Source: Liriodendron chinense (lineage: Eukaryota > Streptophyta > Magnoliopsida > Magnoliales > Magnoliaceae). Taken from it: a stretch of 64,000 bases of DNA. The notes below the pieces were generated by a model that was given only the letters and a program-made list of their open reading frames with translations, did not search any database and was not told where the DNA came from. The first letter of the stretch is position 1; every line of letters starts with the position of its first letter. The stretch covers positions 10,403,344-10,467,343 of the forward strand of contig ML058484.1 in assembly GCA_003013855.2 (NCBI GenBank). Direction: 5' to 3'. Below, piece after piece: positions 1 to 12,603 of the stretch. The position numbers and the translations under genes are program-made.

Positions 1-946
1 TCATTATTTTATGACATGATCTTAAACATGGCATGATCCAAATCTCAAGTGGGCCACTCAAAACTTTGGGAATTGGAACTCCAATTACCAAAACCATTTT
101 GGAGCCCCGCCATAATGCTTTTATAGGCCATCCAACGCATTAATAAGGTGATTTGCACAGGCATGGAGTAAAAAACACGTATTACCCTAATCCAAAACTT
201 ATGTTACTCCAAAAATTAGGTTTGGACAATGAGCATCAAATTCCCACTATTTCCTATGGTATGGTCCACTTAAGTTCTAAATTTGCTTGACTTTTTTAAA
301 GTCGCATTCTAGCATGGATTGGTCGAAATAGATGGACAGAATAGATAAAGCACAAAAAACATGGGGCCCATAGAACTCGAGTAGATATAACAAGAAGGGT
401 CCCGTTACTCGACCCAAAATCATGTATATCTTTTTGCCTGGGTTTTCACCTTTGCATGAATGGGGTCCACGACTTGATGATCCAAACCATTAAAAGATGG
501 TATCCACTCAATTAGGCTTATGGTCCAAAAATGTCACAGATAAGAAAACCTAGCAAAAAGATGATTAAAGAAGAAAAATGTAGCAATGGCCCATGTTCGG
601 CACAGAAATATTTGATGGCTAGTATCTCCCAATAGCAATGGCCCATGTTCGACACAGAGTTTTGGTGCATGGCCATTCATGCGATTATATCAATAGTTCG
701 GATTACCGAATGATGTGCAAGTAGGGTCCATGCATCAGTAATCCAGACCATTTGTCCGTTGAGTTCCACCATAGATGGGCCATGCTGAAAAATTCCCCTT
801 AATATGACAATCGTAGCCTTTCTATTCATAGACAAGCAAGTCTTTGGCCACACTCTTAACAAACCGGCATTTAGTGTTGAATCCAAACCGCCCAATTACT
901 GGAGCTACTGAGTACAAAACAGATGGACATCTTTGAAAATCTTTTA
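1..946. other. Gene-free intergenic stretch
   Basis: No ORF with recognisable protein similarity is present. The text contains short pieces of the GGGGCCCA / GTGGGTCC vocabulary typical of the foldback repeats elsewhere in the window (for example near 360 and 465), and the phrase 'caatggcccatgttcg' occurs twice (near 583 and 633). It is probably decayed repeat sequence; no complete element can be delimited. Confidence 0.5.
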
Positions 947-1545
947 GGGCCGTTTGGATGGGAGTAAAAGGTAACGGGTGGGGATTGGTAATAAATGAAG
1001 ATAAATTAATAACATCTGAGGTGTGTTGGGATGGAAGTGAATGCATGTAGAGCTGTACACAAATTGATTTTAGCCGAGCATTGCCCTGACTCAGCTAGGC
1101 TCGTGGTCATAGCTCGTTCAATAACCACTTTGACCCATGTTCGGCTCGGCCTTCGAGTTGGATTGATATGATCGGGTTATCGAGCCCAATTCACGCTTAG
1201 AAAAAACAAAAAACTAAATAGGCTCAGGCCAAAAGTCATGCTAAAACTGTTTAAAATCCTGACATAAGGGCTACCCAAACTCTATTGACACCGCCCTTGC
1301 TTTTATAAAGAGTTTCACCTTTCATATCTTTGCTCTCTTTTAATATAAGACTAAACAACATACATTTTCAGCTAGTTGAGTCAAGTTCTAATTGAGTCAA
1401 TTGAGTCGAGCCAAGTCAGGCCAAATCGAGCTATGATCGAGCCGAGTTTTGAGCCGAGCTGAACCGTCAAATTACTTTGTACACTGTGGCCCACAATTCA
1501 TTTACCTCCCGTTCTACCTCCATTTACAAGCTCCCAAGCAAGCCC
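947..1545. mobile_element. Tourist-like (PIF/Harbinger) MITE with an inner insertion
   Basis: The left end begins GGGCCGTTTGGATGGGAG and the right end, reverse-complemented, begins GGGCTTGCTTGGGAGC, giving imperfect terminal inverted repeats. The flanks show the 3-bp duplication TTA (944-946 and 1546-1548), the signature of PIF/Harbinger-type insertion. No transposase is encoded. The interior from about 1048 is a foreign block starting TAGAGCTGTACAC, the terminus of the hAT-type MITE family found intact at 23045-23510. Superfamily assignment is from termini and TSD only. Confidence 0.6.
1048..1461. mobile_element. Probable degenerate hAT MITE nested in the Tourist-like element
   Basis: It starts TAGAGCTGTACAC and is rich in short GAGCCGAG / CTCGGC words, like the better-preserved copy at 23045-23510. 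The matching right terminus is lost or rearranged, so the right limit is approximate and no 8-bp duplication can be shown. Confidence 0.4.
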
Positions 1546-1582
1546 TTAACCGTCAGATTACTTTGTACACTGTGGCCCACAA
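1462..1582. repeat. 35-bp direct repeat straddling the MITE end
   Basis: The 35-bp unit at 1462-1496 recurs at 1548-1582 with one substitution (AAATTAC against AGATTAC). The first copy lies inside the Tourist-like element and the second immediately outside its right TTA. Flanking sequence therefore seems to have been copied into the element, for example during repair after the inner insertion. Confidence 0.75.
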
Positions 1583-2579
1583 GAGGAGTGAAACTGCCTG
1601 ATTTTTTAGGCCGATGATTTACCCTTTCTATCAGGCGAAAAGCTCAGATCTCACACACCCGTTTCATATCAGCACGTATGACTCCTGTGGATGGTCAGGA
1701 TTTCACGTGTGTGGAGTTAACAAACGTCAGGTTTCTCCGCATTCCCAGCAAGTCGTAAAGAAGTCTGCTAGAGTACATCGCGACTAATTTGTGCACGATA
1801 TATTTGGACTGTATTCGTTGGATCTGACAAATACAACGGCTAAGTGGATTCCTAAAAAATCTTCAAGATTGAAACATCCAAGACTGTCGAATCAATGGTC
1901 GACAAAGCAACGGTCAAGGAGGCGGTTCATATTCTACAGAAACAAGTTAAATAATCAAAGTGCTAACGTATTCCAATCTGAAATTTTCATGAACATTCAA
2001 TCTGAAAGTTTCATGAACATTTTTTCTCCATAAAAGGTGTGGTCTATCTAATAAACGGTTTGGATTACTGTACAGGATCCATATACAACTGCCACAGTCC
2101 CGACGTACCGAATGGAAATACATCGGGATGTATTGTAGCAAAACTTAATCTTAATCCAGCTGTTGACGAGACTGAGAATGGGCCGGAGACAATTCCTCTA
2201 CCATTGAGAACTTGATACTCCTGCGAATATACAATGGTTGATACACATGCACTAAGAACTTGTACACGTGGCATTTTCATCTAAATCAAACCGTCCAAAT
2301 TATACGAATGAAAGCTTACGAATATTTAAATGCGTAATCATTGCCTAAAAGGGGGCCACCAAAAGGCTGGTTAAAATGAAATAAACGGTCATAATTAGAA
2401 AAATATAAATGTCTACTAACTGAGGTTTAGGATTTCCAAATAGAAATGATTTTGAAGCAGTGTTCCATCTGAGGTGGGGTCCACCTGTTAGACGGTTACT
2501 TGAGTAGATTTTTGTGACGCGTACAGTTTTTCTCTTCGGCTTAAATTCAAGAAAAAATACCAAATGCCCCCTCATTGCA

Positions 2580-3074
2580 GGATTAGGTGAGACCCCGGAT
2601 CCACCGAGGTGGGTGTGACTCCTGACTGTGGGCCCACTGTGATGTATGTGACTACATCCAAACCATACATCCGCATTGAAAGGTCATTTTAGGGCATGAT
2701 CCAAAAAATGAAGCAGTTCCAAATCCCAGATGTGCCATAGTAGAGGAAACAGTGGTGATTGACCATTAAAAACCTCCTGTAGGCCACAAAAGCTTTGGGT
2801 CACGATGATATTTATGTGGTCTCTTTATCTAGGTGTTTTTAACCTTATCAACAGGTTGGATGGAAAATAAACATTCCGGTGGAATACATTGAAAATTCAT
2901 GAAGTTTTCAATGGTAGAGATTCAATCACGTCTGTTTCTGCGGTGTGGTCCGCCTAAGATTTTAGTCACCTTTCAAAATGGTTGGACGGTGTGGATTTAA
3001 GACACATACATCACGGTGAGCCCCACAGTCAGGGGTCCCACCCACCTGGGTGGATCCGGGGTCTCACCTAATCC
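2580..3074. mobile_element. Foldback element, GGATTAGGTGAGACC subfamily
   Basis: Both ends read inward as GGATTAGGTGAGACCCCGG followed by a GGTGGGTG block, then GTGATGTATGTG. Complementarity continues through the arms: GGAAACAGTGGTGATTGA in the left arm is matched by a diverged inverse in the right arm. Each arm is about 190 bp and a unique loop of about 140 bp lies between them. It encodes nothing. No clear target duplication is visible at the flanks. The copies at 14907-15400 and 25960-26385 belong to the same subfamily. Confidence 0.75.
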
Positions 3075-3099
3075 GCTCCCTGATACACAGGCACTTAGA

Positions 3100-4240
3100 A
3101 TTTACTTAGAAACCGCCAAACTGGCATTCAAGCAGTCAAATTAACCGGTCCAAATTGTGATAATTTTGGATATGCATCATGAAAAAAATGTAAGCTTGTT
3201 TGATAATCTGACCATCTAGATGGTCCAAATTCCATCGTTCGAATCATCAAAACAAAGTACTATTTTGAAATCATAAGTAACCCAAGTAGGATCTATTGTA
3301 TAGATGGTTCAAAGTGATAGTGGGACCTACTTTGTTTCTCCTGCTATCTATTTTCCATGCAATTGATTTGATAGTACTTAGGATCATCTCATTGGCATAA
3401 TTTTTGTAGCAACACTTGTCTATAATTGCATGAAAGAATGGACGGTCCGGATAAATTGATTGATGGTTGGGCATGTTATATGTCACAGTAAACCTTTAGA
3501 GAGGTTGATGGGGACATTAGCAAAACCCACAATTTATAATAATATTATTAATTAGAGATGATGACTAACACTTCTTTTTATTTGGAAAATATATATATAA
3601 AAAAAGAAGCTAGTTCCTCCACAACATGGATAAGCTCATTTTACAAAACTTTGTGTGTGGGTCCACGTCGAGAGCGATGTGTATGTCGCGGCCCGCCAAC
3701 CTCCATGCACTGTGTATATGCCATCTAATCTGTCCAACATGGCCGTACATATGAAAGTGGGACATCCTAAGGTGAATAGCTATTGTTCTTCATCTTTTTT
3801 TATTGTAAAAGGCTTTGCTAACATCTTCAAACATTTTGAATGGTGCCTATACTCAATTTGAGCCATTAATTCATTCATACAACTATTGTTGGTTCTGAAA
3901 GAGCAAGCCATGGTATGAGAATCGATGATAATTGGATGATCTTAACCCTCTGAATGAGGCAAATTAGAAGGTTAGAATCATCAAATCAAAGTATTACTTT
4001 AGAATAACAAGAAGTACAAAGTGTAAAGATGATAATTGGACCAATTTTGTTCATCAGATTAATCTCAATTGTCCCATTTCATGATATTGATTAATCACAC
4101 TATTGACATGGTTTTTTACACCATGACTTGCACCTAGTTGTATATATGAATGAAGGGTTTAGATCGACAACAGTCACTCCATATGCCTTTTAAAAGGCTT
4201 GAGGATCCCATGATAATGAACAAAACCCTAATTTAAAAAC
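3100..4240. repeat. Degenerate inverted-repeat material
   Basis: Related phrases such as 'aatcatcaaa(a/t)caaagta' occur near 3240 and 3975, and a 'ggggacattagcaa' end near 3510 resembles the termini of the element at 47985-48450. The block is probably one or two decayed copies of a second foldback family. No coding region is recognisable; boundaries are approximate. Confidence 0.35.
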
Positions 4241-4379
4241 ATAGGTTAAGCTATTTTTATGATTTTAAGAAAAATTACATTTCTAATTTTGTAGTAAAAT
4301 TTTAAGTTTTTTTAGTAAATGTTTAGATTTATAATAGTAATGATGATGATAATATTATTATCATTATTATTATTATTTT

Positions 4380-4870
4380 AGTTTTGGATGTTGGGAAGCT
4401 GGTTAACGGAAGCACGAAAAAGAATCAAACAATCACCACATGACACACATGCAATCAACATAAAGACAATTCAAATTTTACGTGAAAACCTTTGCTAGAA
4501 AACATCACGGCAAAAAGCGACACTTGCACTATGAATTAGGAGATTAAAGAGATAATCTACCCAAAAGCAAAATCTAAAAGATGAACAAAACACTCTCTCA
4601 CATCATAATCTTCTTCCCAAACCCTAATTTTGTATATAGGACTCCTTGGTAGTATCTAAGATTCTTCTAAACCCATCTAGAACTGTTTATACAAACTCAT
4701 ATATAAAAATAGAAACAAGTTACGTAAAATTACGTAATTATGCATAACACCACCACTCCTGCTGACCGATCAGATATAGCACAAATCTGTCTAGAGAGTT
4801 TGCTCGAAAATCAACCTATTCAGCCTCAATATTCAACCTGCGACAAATGAATGGTTAGCAAAGAAGATGA
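4380..4870. repeat. Possible retroelement remnant
   Basis: The text around 4440-4560 (many CA/AC words, 'tacgtgaaaacc', 'cacggcaaaaag') resembles a fragment widely seen in plant retrotransposon and repeat sequence. No LTR ends, target duplication or coding similarity can be shown. Confidence 0.22.
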
Positions 4871-5690
4871 CCAACGGTCAATATTAAACTGCAAGTGTAG
4901 TTTAACTAATAAGTGGAACAGCCGGACCACATTTAAGGATGGGCCCTACCAGATGAACGGTCAAGATGCCGCACACTTGTAGTATGTTGGAATGGTTTCT
5001 GCTTGGCCTCTCTACAAAAGGGAGCATTCTATCTCTCAAGTCTTTCCATGGATGGGCCATCGCCAACCGATCTACTCGATGAAGCAAAGGATAACCTTTC
5101 GATTGATGGCCTACAAAAATAGACGGCTACCATGAAATATACAATATGGGTCCATCGGTTATCAAGGTCTATCCAAGCCCGGCCCGCATAGTAAATCCAA
5201 ACTCGAGTCCAGCCCATCTGTGATGGGCCAAAGCAAGCAGGCGCAAGCCCACCCCATGATTATCATGTACGGTCAAAGTCCGAGTCAGGCCCGAACCAGA
5301 TCCCAGACACTTATTTTCATGAAAGATCTGTGCCGTTCAATAGGTGCACCCTATCATATATGACCAAATGCCCTTGAAACAGTGGGGAAGATGGACTCTT
5401 AGGCACAGCTCGAGCCTGGCCAAATTAATAAACGGGCTTAATTTCAGATCTGGCCCTTGATACGGGCCTAGTATCCAGCCCAAAGTGGGTCAGGCCCGAA
5501 ACCCGACGGGCCCGCCCGGCCAATTGATAGCCTTGTGCGCTAGGTTCCAATCCGGGAGATGCGTCGGGCAATATCCATCCATACCAGGGCACAGAAAAAT
5601 GCAACGGTCTGGATTACCGAAAGATGGGCCTCTCCACATGCGCACCGTGTATGCCAGCCTCGCACGTGCATGAACTCTATGGATTGTTTG
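4871..5690. other. Gene-free intergenic stretch
   Basis: The stretch is rich in GGCCCG / GGGCC words (for example 5170-5300 and 5440-5530), the sort seen inside short hAT-type MITEs. Neither a complete element nor a gene can be delimited. Confidence 0.4.
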
Positions 5691-6540
5691 AAATACTTAT
5701 TGACGGTCCACATTCAAGATGCAAGTGGGGCCCACATCATGAGTGGACCAGGCACAAGCAGCCTGGTCTTTGGATACATTCATCTTCGTGGACCAGCAAA
5801 CGTCTTGTCCTCAAGGAGTTTTCAACGGTAAGCCTTCAATCCCCACTGTTTCATGTAGTGTGGTCTACTTGGGCATTCGATCTGCCTCATTTTTGGGATA
5901 ATTCACTAAAATGATCCGGCAAAATGGATGGACGGCGTAGATAGAACGAATATATCATGATGGGGTCCACAGAGGTTTGACACCAGATAGCAGGTTGGTG
6001 TTGGTGTAGCCAGCCAAACTGCGTCCCTTACTTTCGGTGGACGCGGATCGGGTGGTGTTGCCAACGCCGCAACCAGCGGTGGTCTGTCGATGTGTTTGGT
6101 GCTGTAGGGCCCGTGATGTATGTGTTTTATATCTAGCCGTCCATTCATTTTTTAAGATCATTTTAGCTCATGAACTAAAAAATGAAGCAAATCTGAAGCT
6201 CAAGTGGACCCCACCACAGGAAACAATGGTTATTGTATGCCAGAAGAGTTTCCGATCAAGCTGATATTTGGGTTTTCCCTCCGATCAAGCTGATATTTGG
6301 GTTTTCCCTTCATTTAAGTATGATTGACCTTATCAACAGGTTGGATGACAAATAAAAGTCAGGTAGGCTCTAAAAAGATATTAACGGTGAGCATCATTAT
6401 CCCCACTTTTTCCTGTAGTGTGGTCTACTTGATCTATAATTCTGCATCATCTTTCGTTTCGGGCTTATTATTGACCCCATGATCTAACATCAAAGGCCCA
6501 TGTAGTGGACCCCACAACAGCCTGGTACCACAACCTCTTT
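5691..6540. mobile_element. Foldback-element copies, partly overlapping
   Basis: The consensus words of the foldback family recur: TGGATGGACGGCGTAGAT near 5925, TATATCATGATGGGGTCC near 5951, CGTGATGTATGTGTTTTAT near 6110, GTGGACCCCACCACAGGAA near 6204, and TTATCAACAGGTTGGATG near 6331. At least one copy spans about 6100-6530 and the end of another lies just left of it. Confidence 0.55.
6252..6309. repeat. 29-bp perfect tandem duplication
   Basis: A 29-bp unit starting CCGATCAAGCTGATATTTGG is present twice head to tail (6252-6280 and 6281-6309) inside the loop of the foldback copy. The two units are identical, which points to a recent slippage or repair event. Confidence 0.85.
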
Positions 6541-7182
6541 TAGAAAATAGGATCTAAATCATGGAACTATATTCTATGGGTTTTTTATTTAATTTTTAAT
6601 ATATTTTCTTTGACGGTGTTATAAAAGCCAAGGGATCTCGTGCGAAGAAACTAGGGATTGTTTGTACAAAAAATCTATTAAACTAGCAGGAAACCACGTT
6701 CGGACAGGTCAGCCTAACACACACTCCACACCACATGCCAACCTGTCATGCAAGTGAAGCATCAAAGCCATCCATCAGGTGGACCTCATCGAGTAGACAT
6801 ACTCCCAAAAGATAAAGGTGGTCCACTAAGTAGGTGAACAATGATATTAGAAACAAATTTTCGGCTGATTTTTTCACACCCGTACATTTATTCAATTAAA
6901 TGTGTCCCACCTGATTAGTGGATGGACCTGATTCTTAGAAGAGAGAATATACACAGTGGTACCTTTGTGATGAATGGCTTGGATATTGTATCTATCGACT
7001 ATGTTGCTATATATTTTAGCGTGTGTATTAGTTGGGATGTACAGGCGCGTGGGCTTAGAAAAGCTGTTGAAGGCTAATAAAAGATGGCCTATGTTTCAAA
7101 AATCAAACCTAGCATATCATCTTATTCATCAGTTTGCTTTTGACCGTTGACTGTTTTTATTTTGCTGCGGTGGTTTGTTGGA

Positions 7183-7712
7183 CGACCCGGATTGCTTGTG
7201 CCCCCGGGCCACATGAAGTTCCTGTGGTTGGAAGCTATGTGTGGCCCACAGAGATACCTGTGAGAAATCCACTCCGTTCATTAGTTTCTTAACCTCACAA
7301 TAGGACAGGAATCCAAAAATCAAGCAGATCCAAAATTCATATGGGCCTCACGACAGGAAATCCATGCATAGCATTAGAATCTTTGTGGGGGTCACAGGAG
7401 TTTTGAATCAGGATGATATTTGTGCCTATGGTTTATCCCGGTGTTAAAAACATTGTGAACGGTTTGGATGGCATATGGGCGTCAAGGTGAGCTCCAGGAA
7501 GTTTTCATCGGTTGACATTTCCATTCTCACTATTTCCTGTCACGTGGACCACATGAGTTTTGAATCAGCCTGATTTTTGGCTTCCTGTACTATTATGAAG
7601 TTGAGAAACTAATCGACGGATTAGATTTCTCAAGGGAGTATCTGTGGGCCCCCACATAACTTCTGACAACAGCAACTTCATGTGGCCGAAGGGCACAGAC
7701 AATCCGTGCCCG
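7183..7712. mobile_element. Foldback element with 8-bp target duplication
   Basis: This is the best-delimited foldback copy. The 8-mer TTGTTGGA flanks it on both sides (7175-7182 and 7713-7720). The left end reads CGACCCGGATTGCTTGTGCC and the right end, reverse-complemented, CGGGCACGGATTGTCTGTGC. Complementarity continues for more than 120 bp through the GGCCACATGAAGTT, GTGGCCCACAGA and GAGAAATC(C/T)A blocks. It contains no transposase. An 8-bp duplication suits the hAT superfamily, but the long arms are unusual for a hAT MITE. Confidence 0.75.
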
Positions 7713-7754
7713 TTGTTGGAAATTTGGAATACATCCTGACATGTTGCAATGGAT

Positions 7755-8222
7755 GCAACGGACTCGGATTGCGTACGACACCCTCTCGCTGGAAGGTCTG
7801 CGGTCAGAAGCTAGGTGGGGCCCACCGTCGTGTTTTTGAGAAATCCACTCTGTACATACGTTTTGCCAGCACATACGAAATAAAAATTGAGGCAGATTCA
7901 AAACTAAAGTCGGCCACATTATAATAAACAGTGAGGATTAAAATTTCAACAGTTGGAACATTCGTGCGGCCACAAAAATGGCCTCATGAACGGTTTGAAA
8001 GACATATAAACATCATCGTGAAAGCCAGGGAAGTTTCAACGGTAGGCATTTCCATACCCACTTTTTCTCATAATGAGTTCTGCTCGAGTTTTGGATCTGT
8101 CTTATTTCTGAGCTCGTATCCTAACATTATATGGAGAAAAGGATGTACGGTGTAGATTTCTCACAAACATCACGGTGGGCCCCACCTAGCTCCGTCAACT
8201 TCCCTGTCCGGATACAATGGAC
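7755..8222. mobile_element. Foldback element, GAAGCTAGGTGGGGCCCACC subfamily
   Basis: The left arm carries AGCTAGGTGGGGCCCACCGT and the right arm its inverse, followed inward on both sides by TGAGAAATC(C/T)AC. CAATGGA occurs just outside each presumed end (near 7748 and 8213) and could be a target duplication, but the outermost bases pair poorly, so limits are approximate. A sister copy lies at 62110-62610. Confidence 0.6.
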
Positions 8223-9972
8223 TTCAGCCGTTGGATTTGGGGTTTTTTCAATGTCATAAACCGGTGATGTGATGTGGCCCGCTTGTGGTGGAGGCTGCCT
8301 AAAAGAAATCTTTGAGATCGTACATTTCAACCCTTTGGTCGTAGGAACGCTAAAAGAACTTTTACCACAAAATTCTTGTAAAAATTGAATTTTATAAAAT
8401 AATTAATGCAAAAAAGGATAGTGGAATGCTTCTTCAAATTGAAATTACAAAATTGCCCTCATTTGTTGTATACATTCAACCTGTCTAACATATGAAAAAT
8501 ATCACAATGAGCAAATGAAAATTCTAACAGACCGAATCAATATGTGGACCATGCCACTGAAAATAATATAATCTACACAAAAACAATCAACTTCATGCAT
8601 AATTCATTTGATAATTCTACTAGTTAAATCTATTGTTCAAGTGAGGTGCAGTGCATACATTAACAGATTGGATGTCATACACATATCATTTGGGCCTCAC
8701 AAACCTCAACTTTATTATACACATGTATGTGTGCAGGTACATTCTTATCACGTATGAACCAAAAGAAGCTTAAAGAAAAATCAACAAAACTCAACAAAAT
8801 TTTACCAAAAATTTCAAGTTGGTTGTTGGACAATTTTTATCCGTTTAGACAGGTTGAAGGATAAGATCAATGGATTTATAAGAAATTGCGAAAAATTTTA
8901 AACTTGCGTGATTTCTTTTTTATTTTATTTAAGACTCTCTTAATTTGTTTCTAAGGATTTATTTAAAGTATTTAATGAATCTTAAACTCTTTTTTAAGTT
9001 ATTAATCTTTATATTATTCAACAAAATTATGATTTTTACCACTTTTCTATCGTAGATTTGAGAAATCTCTTGTAGATTTAAAAACGCCTTGTAGATTCAA
9101 TGTATTTATTCATTGAGAAAGATGGTGATCATCCTCGTCACGACCTTCCTTGTGTCAATAGGTTAATTCAATAATTTCATTCTCTATAAATCATTACCTT
9201 ATAAATTCAGTTCATGAGGGCATTATTTGATAAAATCCGAATTTTTGAAGAATTTTAAATAAATATCCCTATGATAAATGTCCCTATTTGAAGGAAAATA
9301 ACTAAGTTATCAAATGGTTAAAACAGTCCAATTTAAAAGCTTTTATTTATCACCTATCACTATATAAACCATCATAGAAACACCTTCGATCATTTGTAAA
9401 ATAATTGAGAATAAATAGCTAAAGTCTAGCAAACATCTTTTCTACCATGGCGGTACAAAAGGGAGTTTCTCTGCTTGGTTTCAACAGAGGATCCGGACTC
9501 TTTTTTTTTTTTTTCCTTCTTCTGGTCATAGTGTGGTGCATCTATTGGACCAGTCAGATGCCTAGCATATACCTCATGAGCTGCACAATGCTTAATTCAC
9601 CACTTCTTAAAGAAAATAAAATTTTCTAGAAGGGGTGTTTAGGTAATTCTCTTCCCAAATAATCGAGGATCGATTCAACTATGATCTTGACCACCCCCAA
9701 CAAGAAGCCGTACAAACCCACATGACTCCAACCCAATTTCAATGCAAGAAAATTGGAGAGCTCATCATCACTAATTTAAGAAGATGAAGTGGGCTCTTCC
9801 TTGTTGAATTGCTTCGACCATGTGCACAGCTGATCGTTCGAAAATAATGTGAAAGAATCATTATTGAAAATTTAGGATGCATGAAAATGAGTAGTAAAAG
9901 AAACCTAAGAAATAAGTGGTTCTCAATATTGTGAATACATACATGGGCCCTTTACATAAAAGCCGGTGAAGG
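8223..9972. other. Gene-free AT-rich stretch
   Basis: Short ORFs here, such as the 60-codon one at 9447-9629, show no recognisable domain. No terminal repeats or retroelement domains are visible. Confidence 0.45.
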
Positions 9973-9975
9973 TAA

Positions 9976-10469
9976 GGATTGTTTGGCACCGTGGATTTGG
10001 GAGGATTTGAGGGTATATCAAATCTCATCTATTGATTTTCAAATCCAGGGGATTGCAAATCCCTCCAAAGAGAGGGTTTGATATCCAAGATAGAAGCTGG
10101 GATTTCATTTAAAACCCTCCAATGAGTCCTATGTGTGTCACTAGGCTACTATTCTACTAAGCACGTGGCCCATTGATGATATATCCCAACACAATGCTTA
10201 GATTATCAACTTTCTCTCTAAAATTACATTAATAGGATATTTGTGCAATCCAAACATTGCCGGTGAAAGTATATATTCCACAAGCTTATTACAGTCATTG
10301 TGTCAAACATCACACACCCACTAACCAAGAATATTAAAATTAATTTAGTAATTAAATTCAAATCCATGTAAATGTATTATGCATAGCTACTTTTGGATTA
10401 CACGGGATTCTTAATCCAGGGTACTAAACACAACCAAGGTATTTCAAATCCATGGTACCAAATTAGGCC
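9976..10469. mobile_element. Tourist-like (PIF/Harbinger) MITE
   Basis: The left end GGATTGTTTGGCACCGTGG and the reverse-complemented right end GGCCTAATTTGGTACCATGG form imperfect inverted repeats. The element is bordered by TAA at 9973-9975 and 10470-10472. About 494 bp, no coding capacity. Confidence 0.65.
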
Positions 10470-10472
10470 TAA

Positions 10473-12600
10473 TGTTTTAAATCAACGATCATCCTACAAG
10501 CCCATCTGTAACACGCCTAGGCGTTTCATCAGCAGGTGTGAGCTCGAGTGCTAAGGAGACACTAACCCAACTAGCGGGTGGGTGCATCAGGTGACTAACC
10601 GTGCGGGTGCGTTGCATGACTGACAAAAAAAAGTTTCCACGCAGGTGGATATACTACACATGTGGGGGTGAATAAGGGCGGTAGAATAAGCTTATTCTAC
10701 GAGGTTTGTAGACGATCCGATTCCTGTCTGCCCGTCATGTCACACGTGTGAAGTATCCTGACCATGTATCAGGTTGGGCTTGGCATGATTATGCCCGATG
10801 ATCACTCATCAGGTGGGCCCCACACACTGACAAACGTGTATGTTGAGTTACATAGGGTCCCACGTAGATGAGACGCTTGATTAACAGACTTAACCTGGCC
10901 CCATCTAATGTTTGGGTCAGATCTTGCATGCATGCATGATGTGGCACGTGTGCACCTGGGTACCCACCAGGGTTATTTTTGCAAATCGAGATCCACGTAG
11001 GTAGAACTTTCTTGAAATCCACGGCCATGATTCATCGGATAGGCTGCCTCGTATTAGCCGTTGAACCCAAAAATTATGATGATCCAATACTCAGGTAGGC
11101 CACGACACCAGGGAACGGTTGGGATGGAACGCCCGCCGTTAATGGTCAAAATGAGGCACAAAAACGGATGACGGGGTGGATCTCATGAAAATTCCACCCA
11201 CACGGTTTGGCACTCATCGCTCCTCCGTTTTCAAAATGAAGGGTTAGGATTTTCAATGGGTCGGAAGGGCAAAGCTCAGCATTTCGGCCTCGCCCACCTC
11301 AGGAGGGCCTGGGATTGACACATGAGACCCGAATTTGGGCCCGGGTCTAAACTTTCTGCTCATTTATTAAACAGGTTTGGCTTGGGCCACGTAAAACGCC
11401 TGTGTGATAGGACCACCACAGCTCATTTATTTCAAAGCAGATCATTGATTTAGTTGGGACCCACAAGGATTGAGCATGGCTGATTAAAATCACTAAATCA
11501 ACAATCCTGGCCGTCCATTGGTAGCAATCAAATTGAATAAAATATGTCAACATGGTGTGTGGGGCATCTGAACGGTTCAGATAGTGGCCCCCCACCGTGA
11601 AGATGTCCGTATACCTGCATCCATGCTGAATTGCTGATGCATCCTTCAGGTGGGCCACGCCCACCTATAAAACGGGCCGGTTATGAACCCGGCCCATTTT
11701 TGTATCGGGATTCAAACTATCAACTTGGACCATGGGCTTGCCATGATTGATTTTCGGGTCGGGCTTGGACGTAAGTCATTTGAGGCCGACCCAGATCGGG
11801 CAGACCTCGTGAGTGCATGACTGCATGTGTTCTGTGGGGCCCACCTAAATCAGGAGACGGATTTGCAGCATGTACCGTGGGAATACAAGAAGGGTTGCAC
11901 TCTTCTGGCAGCCATACTGGGCATCTGTGGGACCCACGAGATGTGTGAACAAAATCCAACCCATCTATCAGATGTGTCATCTCAGGTTGATGTCAGAGAC
12001 AGAAAATCAGGCTGATCCAAGACTCAGATGGATCACAGCAAGGTGACCCATCTGATGGACGGACTGGATGTCGTGCACAAATAACATAGGCCCCACATCA
12101 GCCCAGTTCCGGTAGCCTGGGGAGCTGCAGGTACCAGTGGACGAATGTGATCAATATCGGACTTGGCCCTGCTCTGTGAGTCTTTTCTGGGCTTGGGCCT
12201 TACCACGTATTCCATTGCCACCCCTATTTATGGCCATCTAATGGAGTGGGCCACCTTATCCTGTAATCAGATGTCCTACACACATGCACACGTGCCAGTT
12301 TGCTACGTGCAAGGAGCATGACTTGCACACCGAGATCGACGAATGGGCAACTGTGGTGGGCCTGGGCTGAGCGGATTCAAATTTTGAATAGGCCCATCCT
12401 GACAAACCCAGGCCAATCAATTCAAAATCTGGGCCCCAACCATTAGTGGTCTAAGATACAAGTTGAATTCCGAGCTGCGCAAAAAGTTGGTTAGTTGGGT
12501 CTTCTCTTCCCTCAAGAATTACGGGTGGCAATGGGCTGGGTAGTGGTTGGCCGTAGACCAGCCCTAGCCATGGCCTAGGCCTTTTAAGGAAAAAGGACTC
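10473..12600. other. Gene-free stretch with repeat fragments
   Basis: Short GTGGGGCCCACC-type words appear near 10814 and 11834, and 'ggtggcaatggg' / 'ccattgccacccct' words occur near 12525 and 12213. These indicate decayed foldback and hAT-type MITEs. No ORF resembles a known protein. Confidence 0.45.
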
Positions 12601-12603
12601 ATT

